Positions 44,730 to 56,830 of a stretch of 64,000 nt of DNA are shown here, piece after piece; the stretch's first letter is position 1, and the number at the start of each line of letters is the position of its first letter. Both the position numbers and the translations under genes were made by a program. Under the pieces are notes generated by a model that did not search any database, was not told where the DNA came from, and saw only the letters and a list, made by a program, of their open reading frames with translations. Origin of the DNA: Hypsibius dujardini (Eukaryota; Tardigrada; Eutardigrada; Parachela; Hypsibiidae); assembly GCA_001579985.1 (NCBI GenBank), contig LRSR01008901.1:19136-83135 (forward strand), read 5' to 3'.

Positions 44730-45150
44730 ATGGAATTTATCGGTAAATCAGCATCTTTTGTGCTGGTCATACTGGCACTCTGAACGTACAGTAATTATGC
44801 GTATTGAAATACTATACTGGATATATGGTTTTAGAAAATTCGGCACTGGTTCCATATTGTACATCGATTTATTTGACAGAGACAACGGTAGTAGTTTGAG
44901 AAAACAAATTTCGTGCTGAATGTTCTTGTTTTTTTTTTATGTCTTTAACCTACCGAGACCAGGTGATCCTGCGCGGTTGCGACAGTCCATGACGTTCACC
45001 CTGTAGCAATCCCGAAAAGGACTTTCGGTGCTACCCAGTAGTTACAATCTGTGACGAGGATTCATGCAACGACGGCATTCCACCAAAATCAGCTGCACCA
45101 CCAATGGAATCCTTTCTGGCATCTTGTGGCCTACTTATGTTTAGTGTGAT
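44730..45150 (+). pseudogene. Ly6 pseudogene, unit 3
   Basis: Four lesions against Ly6-A. Exon 1 (from the ATG at 44730) reads MEFIGKSASFVLVILAL, then TGA at 44781. Exon 2 is deleted between GGTAGTAG and TTTGAGAAAAC. The exon 3 acceptor reads TTTAA instead of TTTAG. In exon 3 the TGG of CDSPW is TGA. The rest of exon 3 (NPEKDFRCYPVVT, PPKSAAPPMESFLASCGLL) is still easy to read. Confidence 0.88.
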
Positions 45151-45381
45151 AAACGTACATGACCCACCAAAACGACCATATTTAATAATGGAATTAAAAG
45201 TTATTGTATCTACTAATTACGGTGCACTGTGTGTATATGCCCATGCCATCAAGTTTATATTATAATGTGGTCACTGGTCACATTTACACAAGTTACACAA
45301 GCATCCTCTTTTTAAATATTTTAAATTCGTGCTGCGCGCTTGCCCTCGTGCTCGCACATCAATACAATGTATCATTCAGTC
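45151..45381. other. join between unit 3 and unit 4
   Basis: The first part resembles the 3' flank of Ly6-B (30700-30850); the last 60 bp match the left flank of MITE copy A (1460-1512). No gene. Confidence 0.5.
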
Positions 45382-45688
45382 AGGGTATTCAAAGTTCGCT
45401 TATTTGCAGCAATTATTTCGCTAATTCAAACTCGCTAAACTCCTTGGTTTTGCACGCCCTTGCAACGGTGAGACGAGGGCACGCCCCCTGGCTTACCTGA
45501 GGCTGTATCTCCTTCGCTAATTTCAGTTCACATGGACCACTCACAAGACAGATGCACACAATTAGCGAGCAGATAACCGAAAAAAGGGGCTCCTTGGCTG
45601 CTTTTCTCGCTTATCTTCAAAACCAGGGAGATTAGCGAGTTTGAATTAGCGAGATAATCGCTGCAAATAAGCGAACTTTGAATACCCT
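45382..45688. mobile_element. long-TIR MITE, copy C (interior inverted)
   Basis: Same family as 1513-1819 and with the same flanking sequence on both sides, so it occupies the orthologous site. Its interior runs in the opposite direction: the GCACGCCCTTGCAA block lies on the left instead of the right. Confidence 0.85.
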
Positions 45689-45694
45689 TAGTAG

Positions 45695-45879
45695 AAAACA
45701 GTTGAGCTAACATCATCCGTCATACCACCGTTGCACACTTGGCATGTCAGTCCTAAGGGTGCCGCAGTCGTAGCTGGAGCAGGAGAAAATAAGCAGGACG
45801 ACCCATAACGTCTGAAAACGAGCAATACTTCGGTAAATCTCTTACCGAAGGCAGATTTTGCGACGGTAAAATGCCGCAA
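45695..45879 (-). pseudogene. relic of the Cys-rich exon, unit 4
   Basis: Minus-strand sequence with a CQVCNGGMTDD motif matching the relic at 1985-2165 (VCDGGMSDC), preceded by a Pro/Ala/Thr stretch (SPAPATTAAP). About 280 bp present in unit 1 are missing after this motif. Confidence 0.3.
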
Positions 45880-46594
45880 TGATCAGCCTTATGCACAATC
45901 TGATCACCGAGCAGTACGTCATGCTTGAGGGGGTTTTTATTACCACAGCTCTAATGACCCGAGCGGTCAAGGCGGAAAATTGATATACTACAAGGCCAAA
46001 AGTATTTTTCCAGAAACTTTTTTTTATCAGACTTTCCCGAAACCCAAGGTCTCCAACTGTGATTTGAAGTGACACGGTGCGTCTGCTTAAATTTTTCCCA
46101 GAGAGCTGGGCATCCGGTTGCTATGTCTCCAGATTTATTGCCTTCAATCGTGGGTGTACTACGATATTTAGTTCTTCATCAGTCGCTGGTCAGTAACAGT
46201 TTTCATTAAACGAACTCATCATACAGAAATACATATCGAAATAGTGAAGTCATTATTAATTTATTCCCATCCAGAATTGCACTTCGAATCGCTCGGCATT
46301 AACACAATAATTTAAAAAAATACGGAAGGACCGGAGCTTTGTGTAAGCTTCAAAAAGTAGTGGTGTTCAAATGTAGACCCTACTAAGTAACTCCGGCCCC
46401 TGATTCCGCCAAAATATTTGGTTGTCCTCAAACGGTGTCTAACTGAATTCGGGATGGTATGGGATGCAGGAAAGTTTTGTTGAAATATATGCACTGAGTT
46501 CCACTATACTTGAACCAGAATTGTTATGTGGACTAGCTTTACTGTTGAGGCAAAAAAAGAGTATACACTAGAACTAATTAGACGTGCAGAAAAA
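45880..46594. other. no gene; includes duplicated flank of unit 4
   Basis: 45880-46340 has no supported exon. 46350-46594 is the counterpart of 2170-2410. Confidence 0.5.
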
Positions 46595-46614
46595 AGATAG
46601 ACAGATAGACAGAT

Positions 46615-46665
<51 letters not shown>

Positions 46666-46672
46666 TAGACAT
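46595..46672. repeat. (CAGA)n microsatellite, unit 4
   Basis: About 78 bp of CAGA with a few GATA units. Sequence homologous to unit 1 resumes almost directly after it at a point corresponding to about 3520, so the GPCR exon and neighbouring 1 kb are deleted next to this tract. Confidence 0.85.
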
Positions 46673-47560
46673 GATTGCGTGCAGTACGGTATTATGATTA
46701 AGTGTTACTCTTTTCGCGATATCCAAGTCATCCTTCTGGCGCTTAATGCGGATTATCGACGAGGTGTCCAAAAGGGTTGTCAACAAATTATGCGGCCAAA
46801 GCATCCAACAGAGTGAAGCCAAGTTTTTGGAGATGCAGCAGCCATGAAAAAAAGAATCGCACAACCGATATTAGAACCAAACAAAGATTGTTTTGTGTGC
46901 GAAAAACATCGGCTGCTGCTGAAAACTTTTATTAGGTTCTTTTTTGCAGTCCAAATCAGCAATCACCGATTACTACTCGTAACAGCGTTCATGTTTTAAG
47001 TTGGACATTCACTGATTGTATTGAGAATGCTGACCGTTTGGCATTGCCTGAAAGAACGCTAGCAACGCTTAGCATTGATAAATAAATTCAAGTCTTTTTT
47101 GCAGCAGCCTCCTGCTCTATCTCTCACATGGAATCTATAAGGGTGATGAACTGGCGTTTGTTTTGTGGTTTCCATAAAAAAATGCCGATGCACACAGGAT
47201 TACACCAAGAGGTATACTCACCGTTTAGCCGACGGTGGATGTTATGGAACCGTATTGCTGCTCAAACATATGCTTAGCTGATCCGTCATAATTCGAAATG
47301 GAGCTCTTTGGAAATGCTATACCAACGTCCGGTGCATGCGTTTAGAGTAAACATTTAACACAAAAACTGGGAAGAAAGAGCAACTGAAGTGTTATTTCCG
47401 GGAGCTCTTTAGAAACCTTTCTTTCTGGGGTATTAAATTCACATTTTTTTCTGGCGTCGGTGGTTCGAAAGGTTTTCGGAATTTTTTATAGGTTGTTTCA
47501 AGATTCGAAATTTTAATAAATTTTTTTTGCATTAATATACAAGTGATCCGACCGACCAAT
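46673..47560. other. 5' flank of RGC-4
   Basis: Homologous to 3525-4394. No exon seen; probable promoter region of RGC-4. Confidence 0.5.
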
Positions 47561-50500
47561 ATGCATATCTGGTCCTTGCGACATTTCCTTATTGGGTTAA
47601 TAAGCTCGACAATAAATCTGACGTTTGCGGGGAACATCACCCTGATATCGATTACTGCGACCGATGACGGACGGGCCGATTTCTGGTCGCCCAACGTAGT
47701 TTTTGACGTCGTCACAAATATGCTGTTTAGTAATATAACTCACATACCGCTGCTGTATCGCCGCGATGGTAACTACAGCGCACTGAAGGACAAGCCTGAA
47801 TTCATTTTAGACCGTAGTCCACTAACTTCTCCACCCCCAAGGAAATGTGAAGCAAGAAGTATTGCCGACTTTTTCTTCAAGTTTTATTATGACCATCAGG
47901 AATTATTTATCGGTCATCTGGAGCAGCAGTTCACGATCGTCACAATCACCGGTAAAGGAAATGAACATACCTTATATATCAATGACCGAGACCCACAAAT
48001 AAAATGTGGTGCTGTACTGTAGTAAAGCACAATCGTTGATCATATTCCATCTAACGCCACGAATTGGTTATTTTTGCTTTAGACTGCAACGATTTCACGT
48101 TTGAAGTTGCCAATTTTATGAGAGGTATGAATTACAGGGCTCCTTCATTTGCACGCGACCACATTATTCCAACTGGTCTTTCTCTATTTAAATTTCACCC
48201 TCTCGTTCAATTCTTGTTTAATATGAAGACCCCCACGTTCGATCATCAATTCGACACGTTTTGGCTAGAATACGAGCGATTCTCACATAAAATCAGCCTA
48301 TAGAAAGAATCGACCTCCCTGTCAAACAAATCCGATTTAACTTGCCCATTGATTGCGTAGTCCATCGCAGCCAGATCCGGTATCTGAAACTTGTCATACG
48401 ACACGATATCTCGTACCAGACATGCGTCACAATAATTTCTCCCTCGTTGACCGTCCGATAGCACTAATACTAAAGATTTTTGGTTTATTACGATCTTTCT
48501 CGTAGAAAATATTAATGGCGAATAAAAACTATTCTTGTTCTCATGTAGCAACTTCTGGAAATTTTTAGTTACGAAAAAATTTTTAATTAAAAGCTAACTC
48601 GTTCCGTAGGTTGACATTGTGAATAGATTTTCTACTTAACGACAATATGATCTCTAATAACTTATATTGGGAAGAGTTATCTAAATGCCTGAAAAAAAGT
48701 ATTGAATTTTTTCGGATTACGATCTATAACGTGTTATTGCGCAGACTATTCACTAATGTTAGGTTAATTTAAAACTAAATAAATCGAATTCGAAATTACT
48801 TGGAAATTTGTCGATTATGGATTAAACTCAATATTAAAACTCATACAATTTTAAAACCGTGTACTTTGTCATGATGTCATAATAAATGTATGCTCCTGTA
48901 AGAATCAATTTGTGCTCAGACACAAAGGCATTGCTCGCGCTCTCCGTTCCCATCAGCGACCTCTCTGACATCGATCGCTACCCGACTGTACTGAATTTCT
49001 TCTCCATGCCGGATGCGTACTTTGTTCACACTGTGGCACTGCTGGCTCAGCGCTTTCGTTGGTCCGGCATCAACGTGTTATGCAACATCGAGAGTTTCTT
49101 CGAGGGGAAACTATGCCGACTCTTTGACGAGTTCCTGCAAACCAGCGTAGCGAGGAATTTGGAAATTCACAAGACTTTGGTCGCAATCAGATATGAGGAT
49201 GAAATGTATGCTAACTTCACAGCTGTGTACCCTCACTTGACAAGCCAACGAGGTGAGTATAAGATGGAAGTCTTAATTTTTAAAAATCGCTCGGCTTGAC
49301 CTAATTTTTAATTTAATCTTCTTTGTAAAAAAAGAATCCCTTTTTTGTGTTGTAAAAAAACTCAATGGGGGCGGACTCTATAACAATCCGGTCATTGGTT
49401 CACAGTTATAATGGTGTTGCTTGGACCGCCGCTGCTTCGCACGTTTATGATCGGTGCTCACAGCCGGAATATGACCAATGGAGATTACGTATGTGAAAGT
49501 CAATGGCAAACTTGTTAATTTAATCTTCCAAGCGAATCATTATGAGTGGGATGATTTTCCCACAGATTTTCTTGGCATTTGGAATTGTTGGCATTCCCAG
49601 TCGTAACGCATTTGTCTGGAGAAAGAATCAAACCGATGACAAAGTGAGGCAATTTTATTGACCGTTCCTTTATGGGCAACACGCAAACAATCGCTCGGGC
49701 ATTAGAAAAATACCAATTGTACAATTTTGTTTATTCAAAAAATTGTTTAGGAAGCCTTCCTGGCTTTCCAGAGTTTGATAATTATTGCGGACAGTGAGGG
49801 AAATCACAGCGGTCCGCAAGAGGTCAATTGGAAGGTGCACATGGAAATGAAGCGTCGATACAATCTCATGCAAAAAATCGAAGACGAGGTAAAGTAATAC
49901 TAAATGCGCAGGCTTTCAAAGCCTTTGGGAAAAAATCTTGAAATCAACGGTAACACCATAGTTCTTTTTGATATCATTTAGGACTTAGAAATGCCATTGA
50001 AGCAATACGAAATCTTTGCGATTATAGCTTCGGTTTGTACAGCGTGCATTTGTACACGTTTTTGTTATGTATTCGTATATATGTAATACAAACTGTTCTT
50101 GTTTTGTATTTTTGGTGATAATAACAAGCAGTTTTCACAGACGTTAGAACGGACTCGCCACTATCTCGACCGCATGACGATCGCAGACTTTGTGAAGGAG
50201 TGTTGCAACCAGTCTTATAACCTGACTAGCCGACAGGTCTACGTGGATCAGTTGGGTGTCCTTCGATCACTGACGGTTGCTAAGCGGCTGGGTTCTTCCG
50301 GGTTGTTTGAGGCAAGTATACACCGTTCTTTACGAATATTATACCAGCAAACGATTAAATAAATACCTTCGATCGCCCCTCACAGTCAGTGATCACTTGC
50401 AACCTTGTGACTGGGAACGTTGACCTTTTGGAGACCTTCAATTGGTTTGGTCTTACCACATTGCCCGGCGAGATAGATTATTGCGGTCTTAACGGAGAAA

Positions 50501-53500
50501 ACTGTTTAGCTACAAGAGAACCGGGTTCGTGTGAGGACCAAACTTTAAGTAGTGCCAGCTCATTTTTTGTGAAGAGTCTATCAGGTATCCGGATTAACTG
50601 AACTCATATTATTGTAATTTAATCTCACATCACTTACTTAAAAAAACTTAACTTGAAGAACCAGTTCGAAAATGAAAGGAAAAAGTAATCTTCTGATATG
50701 TGCGCAGCGAAATTATTACATTTTTTCTGATCTGACACCTACTTTCAATGGGAATTTTTTATTTTCCACCTGAAATCGAATCTACAGTAGGCTAAATAAG
50801 CAAGAGATTCTTTCCTCGCATCGATCTACTTTTCAAATTCAAAGTCAACGGTCGTCCCTCTATTATCGAAATAAGGAGAAAAACAATATTCAATCCGGCT
50901 CAAATCGTTTCAAAAAATAAGGTGACATTACTTATGGTTTTCCCCTCGCATCATTTTATCCGCAAATGCGTGGAAATGATTATAACACATTTTTTTCCGC
51001 TGTCAGAACTGATTGGGATTGGGATACCGATCATTTGCATCATGTCCGTCTTGCTGACGGCTCTGAGCATCTTTTTTGTGCGGTAAAATAGTATTTCAAT
51101 TATCTCAACAGAACACGGAGAAGAGAGAAACATGATATGCTTACATTTTCAGACGAATGACGCTGCAAAATCGCCTCGCTCATCTTGTATTGCGAGATAT
51201 ACGGTTGGAAGAACCGGAAACGTACCGCATGGGTTTGCAGCCACGAGTGACAAAGCTGGAGCAACTTGGGATGGCTGGGTTTTATGGTGAGACATCGGTG
51301 TTTGTTTGGGAACTCTCCACAAACATGGGCTTACAGCGGCTCGCCCACAACCTTGCTTTGGTCGACGGATTAGTTGCGGTAATTCATTTGTCAATGAGTA
51401 TCATAAAACAAAATAATTTATTTGAGACTTTTTGTGGGCAGTTTTTAAAAGGGGGCGAACGTAGGCGTGGGTGGGTTGACGAGGGTGAAATTGGTCGGCG
51501 TTAAGTGGGCGTGATTGGGTGTGAGTTGTGGTGGGTGGGCATAGATGGTAGGGGTGGGCGTGAATACTGCTGTTTAGCTATTCCACGTACCAAGATGGAC
51601 GGAATAAATTTTTGTCGATAAAATTCTTTTATGCCATGAAACCATATGGTCAGATAACTGTAGCTAATTTTTTTATTACCGACCTTTTTTCCTAAATCAG
51701 TTTTCATTCTTTTGCTACCAAACTATACCTTATTTCTAATTCTTTAACAAAAACGTCGGGATCGGCAATAAAAATACCGGAATCGGTTATAAAAATAACG
51801 TCTTGGTTCGGTGAATGACCAAGCAGCAATAATCACACCCACGTCCACCCACGTCCACCCACGTCCACTCACCCACGCCCACTTCCGCCCACCTTCTAAA
51901 AACTGCCCTTTTTATGAATTATCTGATTTTAGGGACACCAAATCAAGTGCAATGGTTAAAAAAGAAATTTATTTCATTTTACTTTTTTAATTTTTATAGG
52001 TGTTCCTTTATCATTTTTAACTTCCGAAATTTTTATAATTAGTTTTGAAATTTGATGAGCCAATTTTTGTATTAATAGGTATCACGCGCTCGTCACCCTT
52101 TCATTGCTGACTTTTACGGAATCCATTTTAACCGAACATCATCCAGCTTAGTTTTCGAACGGCCCATAAAAGGGCCTTTACACTCGGTCATTCGGGCTAA
52201 TGAAATAATCTATGACTTTGACGTTCGTATGCAAATAATGAACGCCATGATCTTGGTAAGTCAAAATTTACTTTGTGCTATTTGACACTGAGTCGAAAAA
52301 TGGAAGAAAAAACAGGCTTTCAACAGGCCCTGCATTTCATCCACACGTCCGATCTGAGCTATCACGGCGCCTTCAGCAATGAAGTCTGCCTCATCAACGA
52401 TCGCTACGTCCTGCGTGTCGTTCACGCTGGGTTTCTTCGGCTTCTTAATCTATTTCACGACGAAGGCTCCTTCAGATCATGCTGCAGAACGTCTGCAAAT
52501 AAGGTTGCCATTATCGAGCAATATCGCGGGGACGATATCAAGAACCTGGGCGTGGTTCTCGCAGACATGTTCAATATCGACCCCTACGGTACAAAATGTG
52601 CAATATACAAAGGGTCCGTCAGCAAAGTGTGAACAGTTTTTTTTTTCAAACAACAACAAAAACCAGAATATCCCGACCACTCATTTTCATCTTTCAGATC
52701 AGGAAATAGTTTAACTTTGCTGAAATCGAGTTTCAAAGTAATCTGATATTTACCCGGGGAGAACTTATTGAAATGGTCTGAGTCGCGTTTTTACCACGTC
52801 AGGAGAGCGTCCATTTTCAGGCTTTTTACACGTTGAAGAGAGTTACCAATATAATCAACTTTTTACAGTCTCACCTGGCCCGACGTTGCGCGCATCAGTC
52901 TCAAAATGACCGCAGATGTATCACACGATCTAATTAGTCGACAAATAAACAAAGGAAAGCCATAAAATCTTAAACTACTGAAACTAAAAAACATCAAACT
53001 TGAACAACATCCATCTTTAGTTTTGCAGAACGGGAGTCTCAATCAATAAATCAGCGAGTCCTTTTTTGCTTAAATTTACACAGTAACAAAGAGCTATATT
53101 GTAAAAATTACATCCTCCTATTTATTTAAACAACCGTTATTAAAACTGCAGGTGTGTTGGCTTGATTCCTTGGGTGAAGGACTTTTATTAGAGGACAGGA
53201 GCCAGCCTATATTTTGTAGTTAAAAAAAACGTTTGAAATTACTGCGTCACCATGATAAAATCGGCATATCTGAAACTGTCCGCACTTTTCTGACGTACCC
53301 TCTGTAGGTTCTCGTTTGTAGAAACCTAGTTCGTAATAATTAAGTTCGTAGGAAACAGTTCGTAACTTGCACCCCAAAGAGGGGGTCGGGATGGGACAAG
53401 GGAGATAAGGCCTTTGCTTTTAAATTCAATCCAAATTTTGGCCTATCGCCGTCAGTGATTGAATTTACGGGGAGACTGACTATAGAAATATGATTTCCAG

Positions 53501-56076
53501 ACCGAATACGCTCCGATTTGGAAAGTATTTCAGAAGCCTAACTCAAAATTGACTCCATTTTAAATTTTATTAATAGAATCACATTTCTGATGGTTTTTGA
53601 AAGTCATTTTACTGTTGTCCGAATAGAATAACGTTTTCTGGCGTAATTTCAATATTTCAGAAAACCATGGAAGACTTCAGTTTTCCTGATTTTGATTATA
53701 ACAACGTTTGATGATTTCCTATATGTTCCCTCTCAGAATTCAACTTGGAATTGATTGAAATTGGCAGAATAATTTTTGGGCATGAGGGGGCGGAGTTGTG
53801 AATCATTTCGGCAACGTCATTCGTAATTTTTCGCTCAGTCTCAAGAATGATTTGTAGTTCCGGCCCTTGACATTCAACAGGGAATCTATTAACGCCAACT
53901 GATTCCAAATTGCATTCTGTTAGGAAAAATTATAATCACCAGGAAAATCTTTTCTGGAAATGAAAGGGAATCTTTTCTGGAAATTACGACAGATCTTTCC
54001 TTCTTTAGTGGCGAAAGAACTGCAATTTGAATCAACGAACACTATCCACCAAAAGCTCCATGAAATGGTAGCTCGTTGCCTGGAAAGTGAATCACACGCT
54101 CGTCCTACAGCTACGGACCTCAAGCGCTGGCTCACCACGGTCGGAGTACCCAAAAAAAACTTTGTCGAACTACTGCTCGACCGTTTGGAGAAGCATTCCG
54201 CTTCACTGGAAGAAACGGTTCAGTCGCGAACCGAGGCGTTGTTGGATGAGACGAGGAAGGTCGACGACCTTCTCCGAGAAATGCTACCATCGTATGTCAA
54301 GTCTTTTCATGAACGAACTGTAGACAAACTGAATGAAGTTACACCTGCTACAATTATATTTGGATGCCTAGAGCAATCATAACAAAGCTTCGAAATCACG
54401 AACCCATCATCGCGGAGATGTTCAACAGTGTGACCATCATGTTCAGTGACATCCCCGCGTTTGGGTTAATCGTCGCACAGAGCGAACCTCTCGGGGTGAT
54501 TGAGTTTCTCAATTACCTCCACACCGCTTTCGACCGGGTTGTTGCGCAGTTCGATGCGTACAAGGTGGAGACCATCAATGACTCTTACGTGGTACGCAGT
54601 AAGGCACAGTGCATTTCATTTTGCCTTTGTTAAGTATTTAATTGAGCTGGAATTAAAACTCTACAGCACGCACATTGTCACTTAATCGAGTTAAACATCG
54701 TTCACTCTCATTTTTTCAGGTTGCAAGTGGTCTTCCCGTGAGGAACGGTGATCGCCACGCGGAGGCGATCTGTCGGCTGGCACAACAACTTTTGCGGGCC
54801 GGCGCTGCGGTGCACATTCCTGCATGGGGTTCCGTCACAATCTGTCCCCGGATCGGCATCAATTCCGGTTTGGGTTTCATGCTGAATTTGCCTACCTGGC
54901 TTGCGTAACTTTCAAGCACCCAACTTGCAGTTTTGTTATTACAGGATTCATAGCGGCTGGAGTCGCGGGAACTCGTGCGCCACGCTACTGCCTGTGGGTA
55001 TTATTAATTAGGGCTAGAAACCGAGAAACAGAGAAACCACCTCCAAAGTGTTTAGTACTGACTGTCCGAGCTTTAGCCAAAAATTTTCACTTGTTTCACA
55101 ATAATTTATACTAGCAATCAATATATAACTTACATTACCAAACAATTAGGGTTTAAACCGAGATAGGCATGAATTCGTAAAACAGCTGTGCTATCGTACA
55201 TGGCGCGCCATTAAAAGTATAGATTGAGTTATTGAGAATTTTAGCCACCTCAATGCGCGTAGTTTTCTAGCATTGTTGAGTAGTTCTAACAAAGTATTGG
55301 GTAGCATTCCAGAAAGTCTCGAACATTACCAAACGCAGTAACTGTTGAAAAACTTTGAAGTCTCACCGCCGAATCGTTTAAACCGGAATTTTTCTGGACT
55401 GACATGACTCTTGAGCGAAACTTTCCCTATACGCGGGATTTTCCAAGCATGGTCCAAAACAGAGCTGCGCTTGCTAGTTTGCTGAACCTGTGACTAAATT
55501 ACCTTGATAGCGCCACAGACCATGACACGTCAGTTTTGATAACCCAAAATATGTTTTTCAATAAATTTTTGTGAGTGATCGCTAGACTTGTTTTTTTGGC
55601 AGATTTGGGGATACAATGAATACAGCGAGCCGCATGGAATCACATGGAGCGGGTCAGTGGCCTGCATTTTTTTGTCCTTTAGAAGTCCATTGCGCCTTAT
55701 TCTGTACCCATTTAAAGATAGGCAACACCCATGCTTGGTTTGTGTACTATCACAAACCTAAACCTATTTATAGCTAACAAGATCCACGTATCGTCATCGA
55801 CTTACAAACTGGTTGAAGAAGCAAGACTGCGCACGAACGACGTGGAACTTTACCAGCTGGTGTTCAAGGCTAGAGGCCTCGTTCCCATCAAAGTAAGACA
55901 TTTCGTTGTGCTACTGTATGTTAACCGCTATGCTCATTACCTCCGGTACTGCGTTCGCCTGTTTCATCGTGCTGATATTAAAACAATTGTTGATCGTCTG
56001 TCAATAGGGAAAGGGATTGGTGAATACCTTCTGGTTATCATCTTCAGCAGCTAACGACCACCAGATGGCCGTTTGA
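47561..56076 (+). CDS. receptor guanylyl cyclase RGC-4 (20 exons, 1034 aa)
   Basis: Exons: 47561-47951, 48083-48124, 48920-49252, 49406-49488, 49566-49643, 49751-49888, 49982-50032, 50141-50311, 50386-50524, 51007-51082, 51153-51378, 52079-52255, 52327-52588, 54009-54291, 54372-54591, 54720-54867, 54945-54993, 55603-55652, 55774-55892, 56008-56076; no internal stop. Cyclase motifs are as in RGC-1, except that the residue before the first catalytic strand is Asn (FNSVTIMFSD). The kinase-homology domain is the most degenerate: the ATP-Lys place is Trp (VFVWEL). It shares with RGC-3 the GC-AG donor of intron 8, the codon loss in exon 11 and the foldback element in intron 11. In intron 13 the segment just before exon 14 is shortened. 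The ectodomain differs most in exons 2 and 3 (CNDFTFEV, CNIESFFEGKLC), as expected if ligand contacts are diverging. Confidence 0.87.
51431..51913. mobile_element. G-rich foldback element in RGC-4 intron 11
   Basis: Counterpart of 40240-40778, with inverted GGGCAGTTTTTAAAAGG-like ends. The right arm has three direct copies of CACGTCCACC. The interior shares CCACGTACCAAGATGGACGG with the RGC-3 element. Confidence 0.75.
52589..54008 (+). other. intron 13 of RGC-4
   Basis: Contains the conserved block (53255-53480) and G-rich hairpin core (53720-53880) seen in RGC-1 and RGC-2. No exon supported. Confidence 0.55.
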
Positions 56077-56762
56077 GTTTGCACGCCGAATACAAAACCA
56101 AACTTTAACCGGGTAGTACCATAACTGCCACAGTTGAACCGCAAACAGTCCAGCAGCTTATCTATATCCACTTTCGTTTTCCCCTTATAAATTCTCGTAT
56201 TTCGAGCAAATCGTCTTCAATGACATTGAAGAGCCGCGCACGAACAAAACGATTTCTGCTGATTTATATAAAATTGCCGTGACCTGTTTCTGTTTTACTT
56301 TTGAGATGCCAAAAGAGGGAATTATTCTTCAACAAACATAGAGGAAGATAAGTGTCGTTTTTAACAAGTTTTTTTCTTCACAGCAACTTTTCACGACTCT
56401 CGATAGCTGATGGACGAAATACTCTGTAACTCTGTGACACTGTAGTTTTATATTGAATTAATAACAACTAACCGTGTTTGTTGCTGCGCCGATAAGATGA
56501 GAACTGTAAAAGACACATAGCTTTGCTGTGAAAAAAGTCTCTTCAAACGAAGGTCGCTTACTAAGCCCGGGGGAAATTTCGAAATGGAAGTGACTTTAGC
56601 ATTAATACCTAAATTTGAGCATCCTGCCCTCGCATCCTGCCCTCGCTTATTCAACTGCTTTAGTGTTTATATACAATAAGATCCTGTTTTGGGTTCCTCT
56701 ACTGTATGTTGCTTGTTGTGTCCCAGATTTAGATGCATCTTTCAAGACATTACTACTTTACA
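56077..56762. repeat. spacer after RGC-4, two joined parts
   Basis: 56077-56545 is the usual RGC-to-Ly6 spacer; it breaks off at GAAGGTCGC, and 56590-56762 instead matches the flank of the divergent Ly6 pseudogene (33045-33189, sharing TCCTGTTTTGGGTTCCTC). Unit 4 therefore ends in a recombinant junction. Confidence 0.6.
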
Positions 56763-56830
56763 ATGCTATGTACAGAAATCATTAGGAAATCAGCATATGT
56801 TCCACTCATGCAGCTGCTTGCATGTTACTT
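56763..56830 (+). pseudogene. Ly6 first-exon relic, unit 4
   Basis: ATG at 56763 followed by LCTEIIRKSAYV as in the pseudogene at 33190, then divergent sequence. A further scrap at about 57148-57168 (CCACCTCGCCGATAATA) matches exon 2 of that pseudogene just at its MITE site. No working gene. Confidence 0.6.

Noticed and set aside
46595-46672. Regular short repeats resembling a CRISPR array
   Set aside because: Plain CAGA tetranucleotide microsatellite without spacers; the host is a eukaryote.
48246-48551. Minus-strand 101-aa ORF in RGC-4 intron 2
   Set aside because: A similar frame occurs in RGC-1 (5163-5381) but is broken there and missing in RGC-2; simple intron homology explains it.
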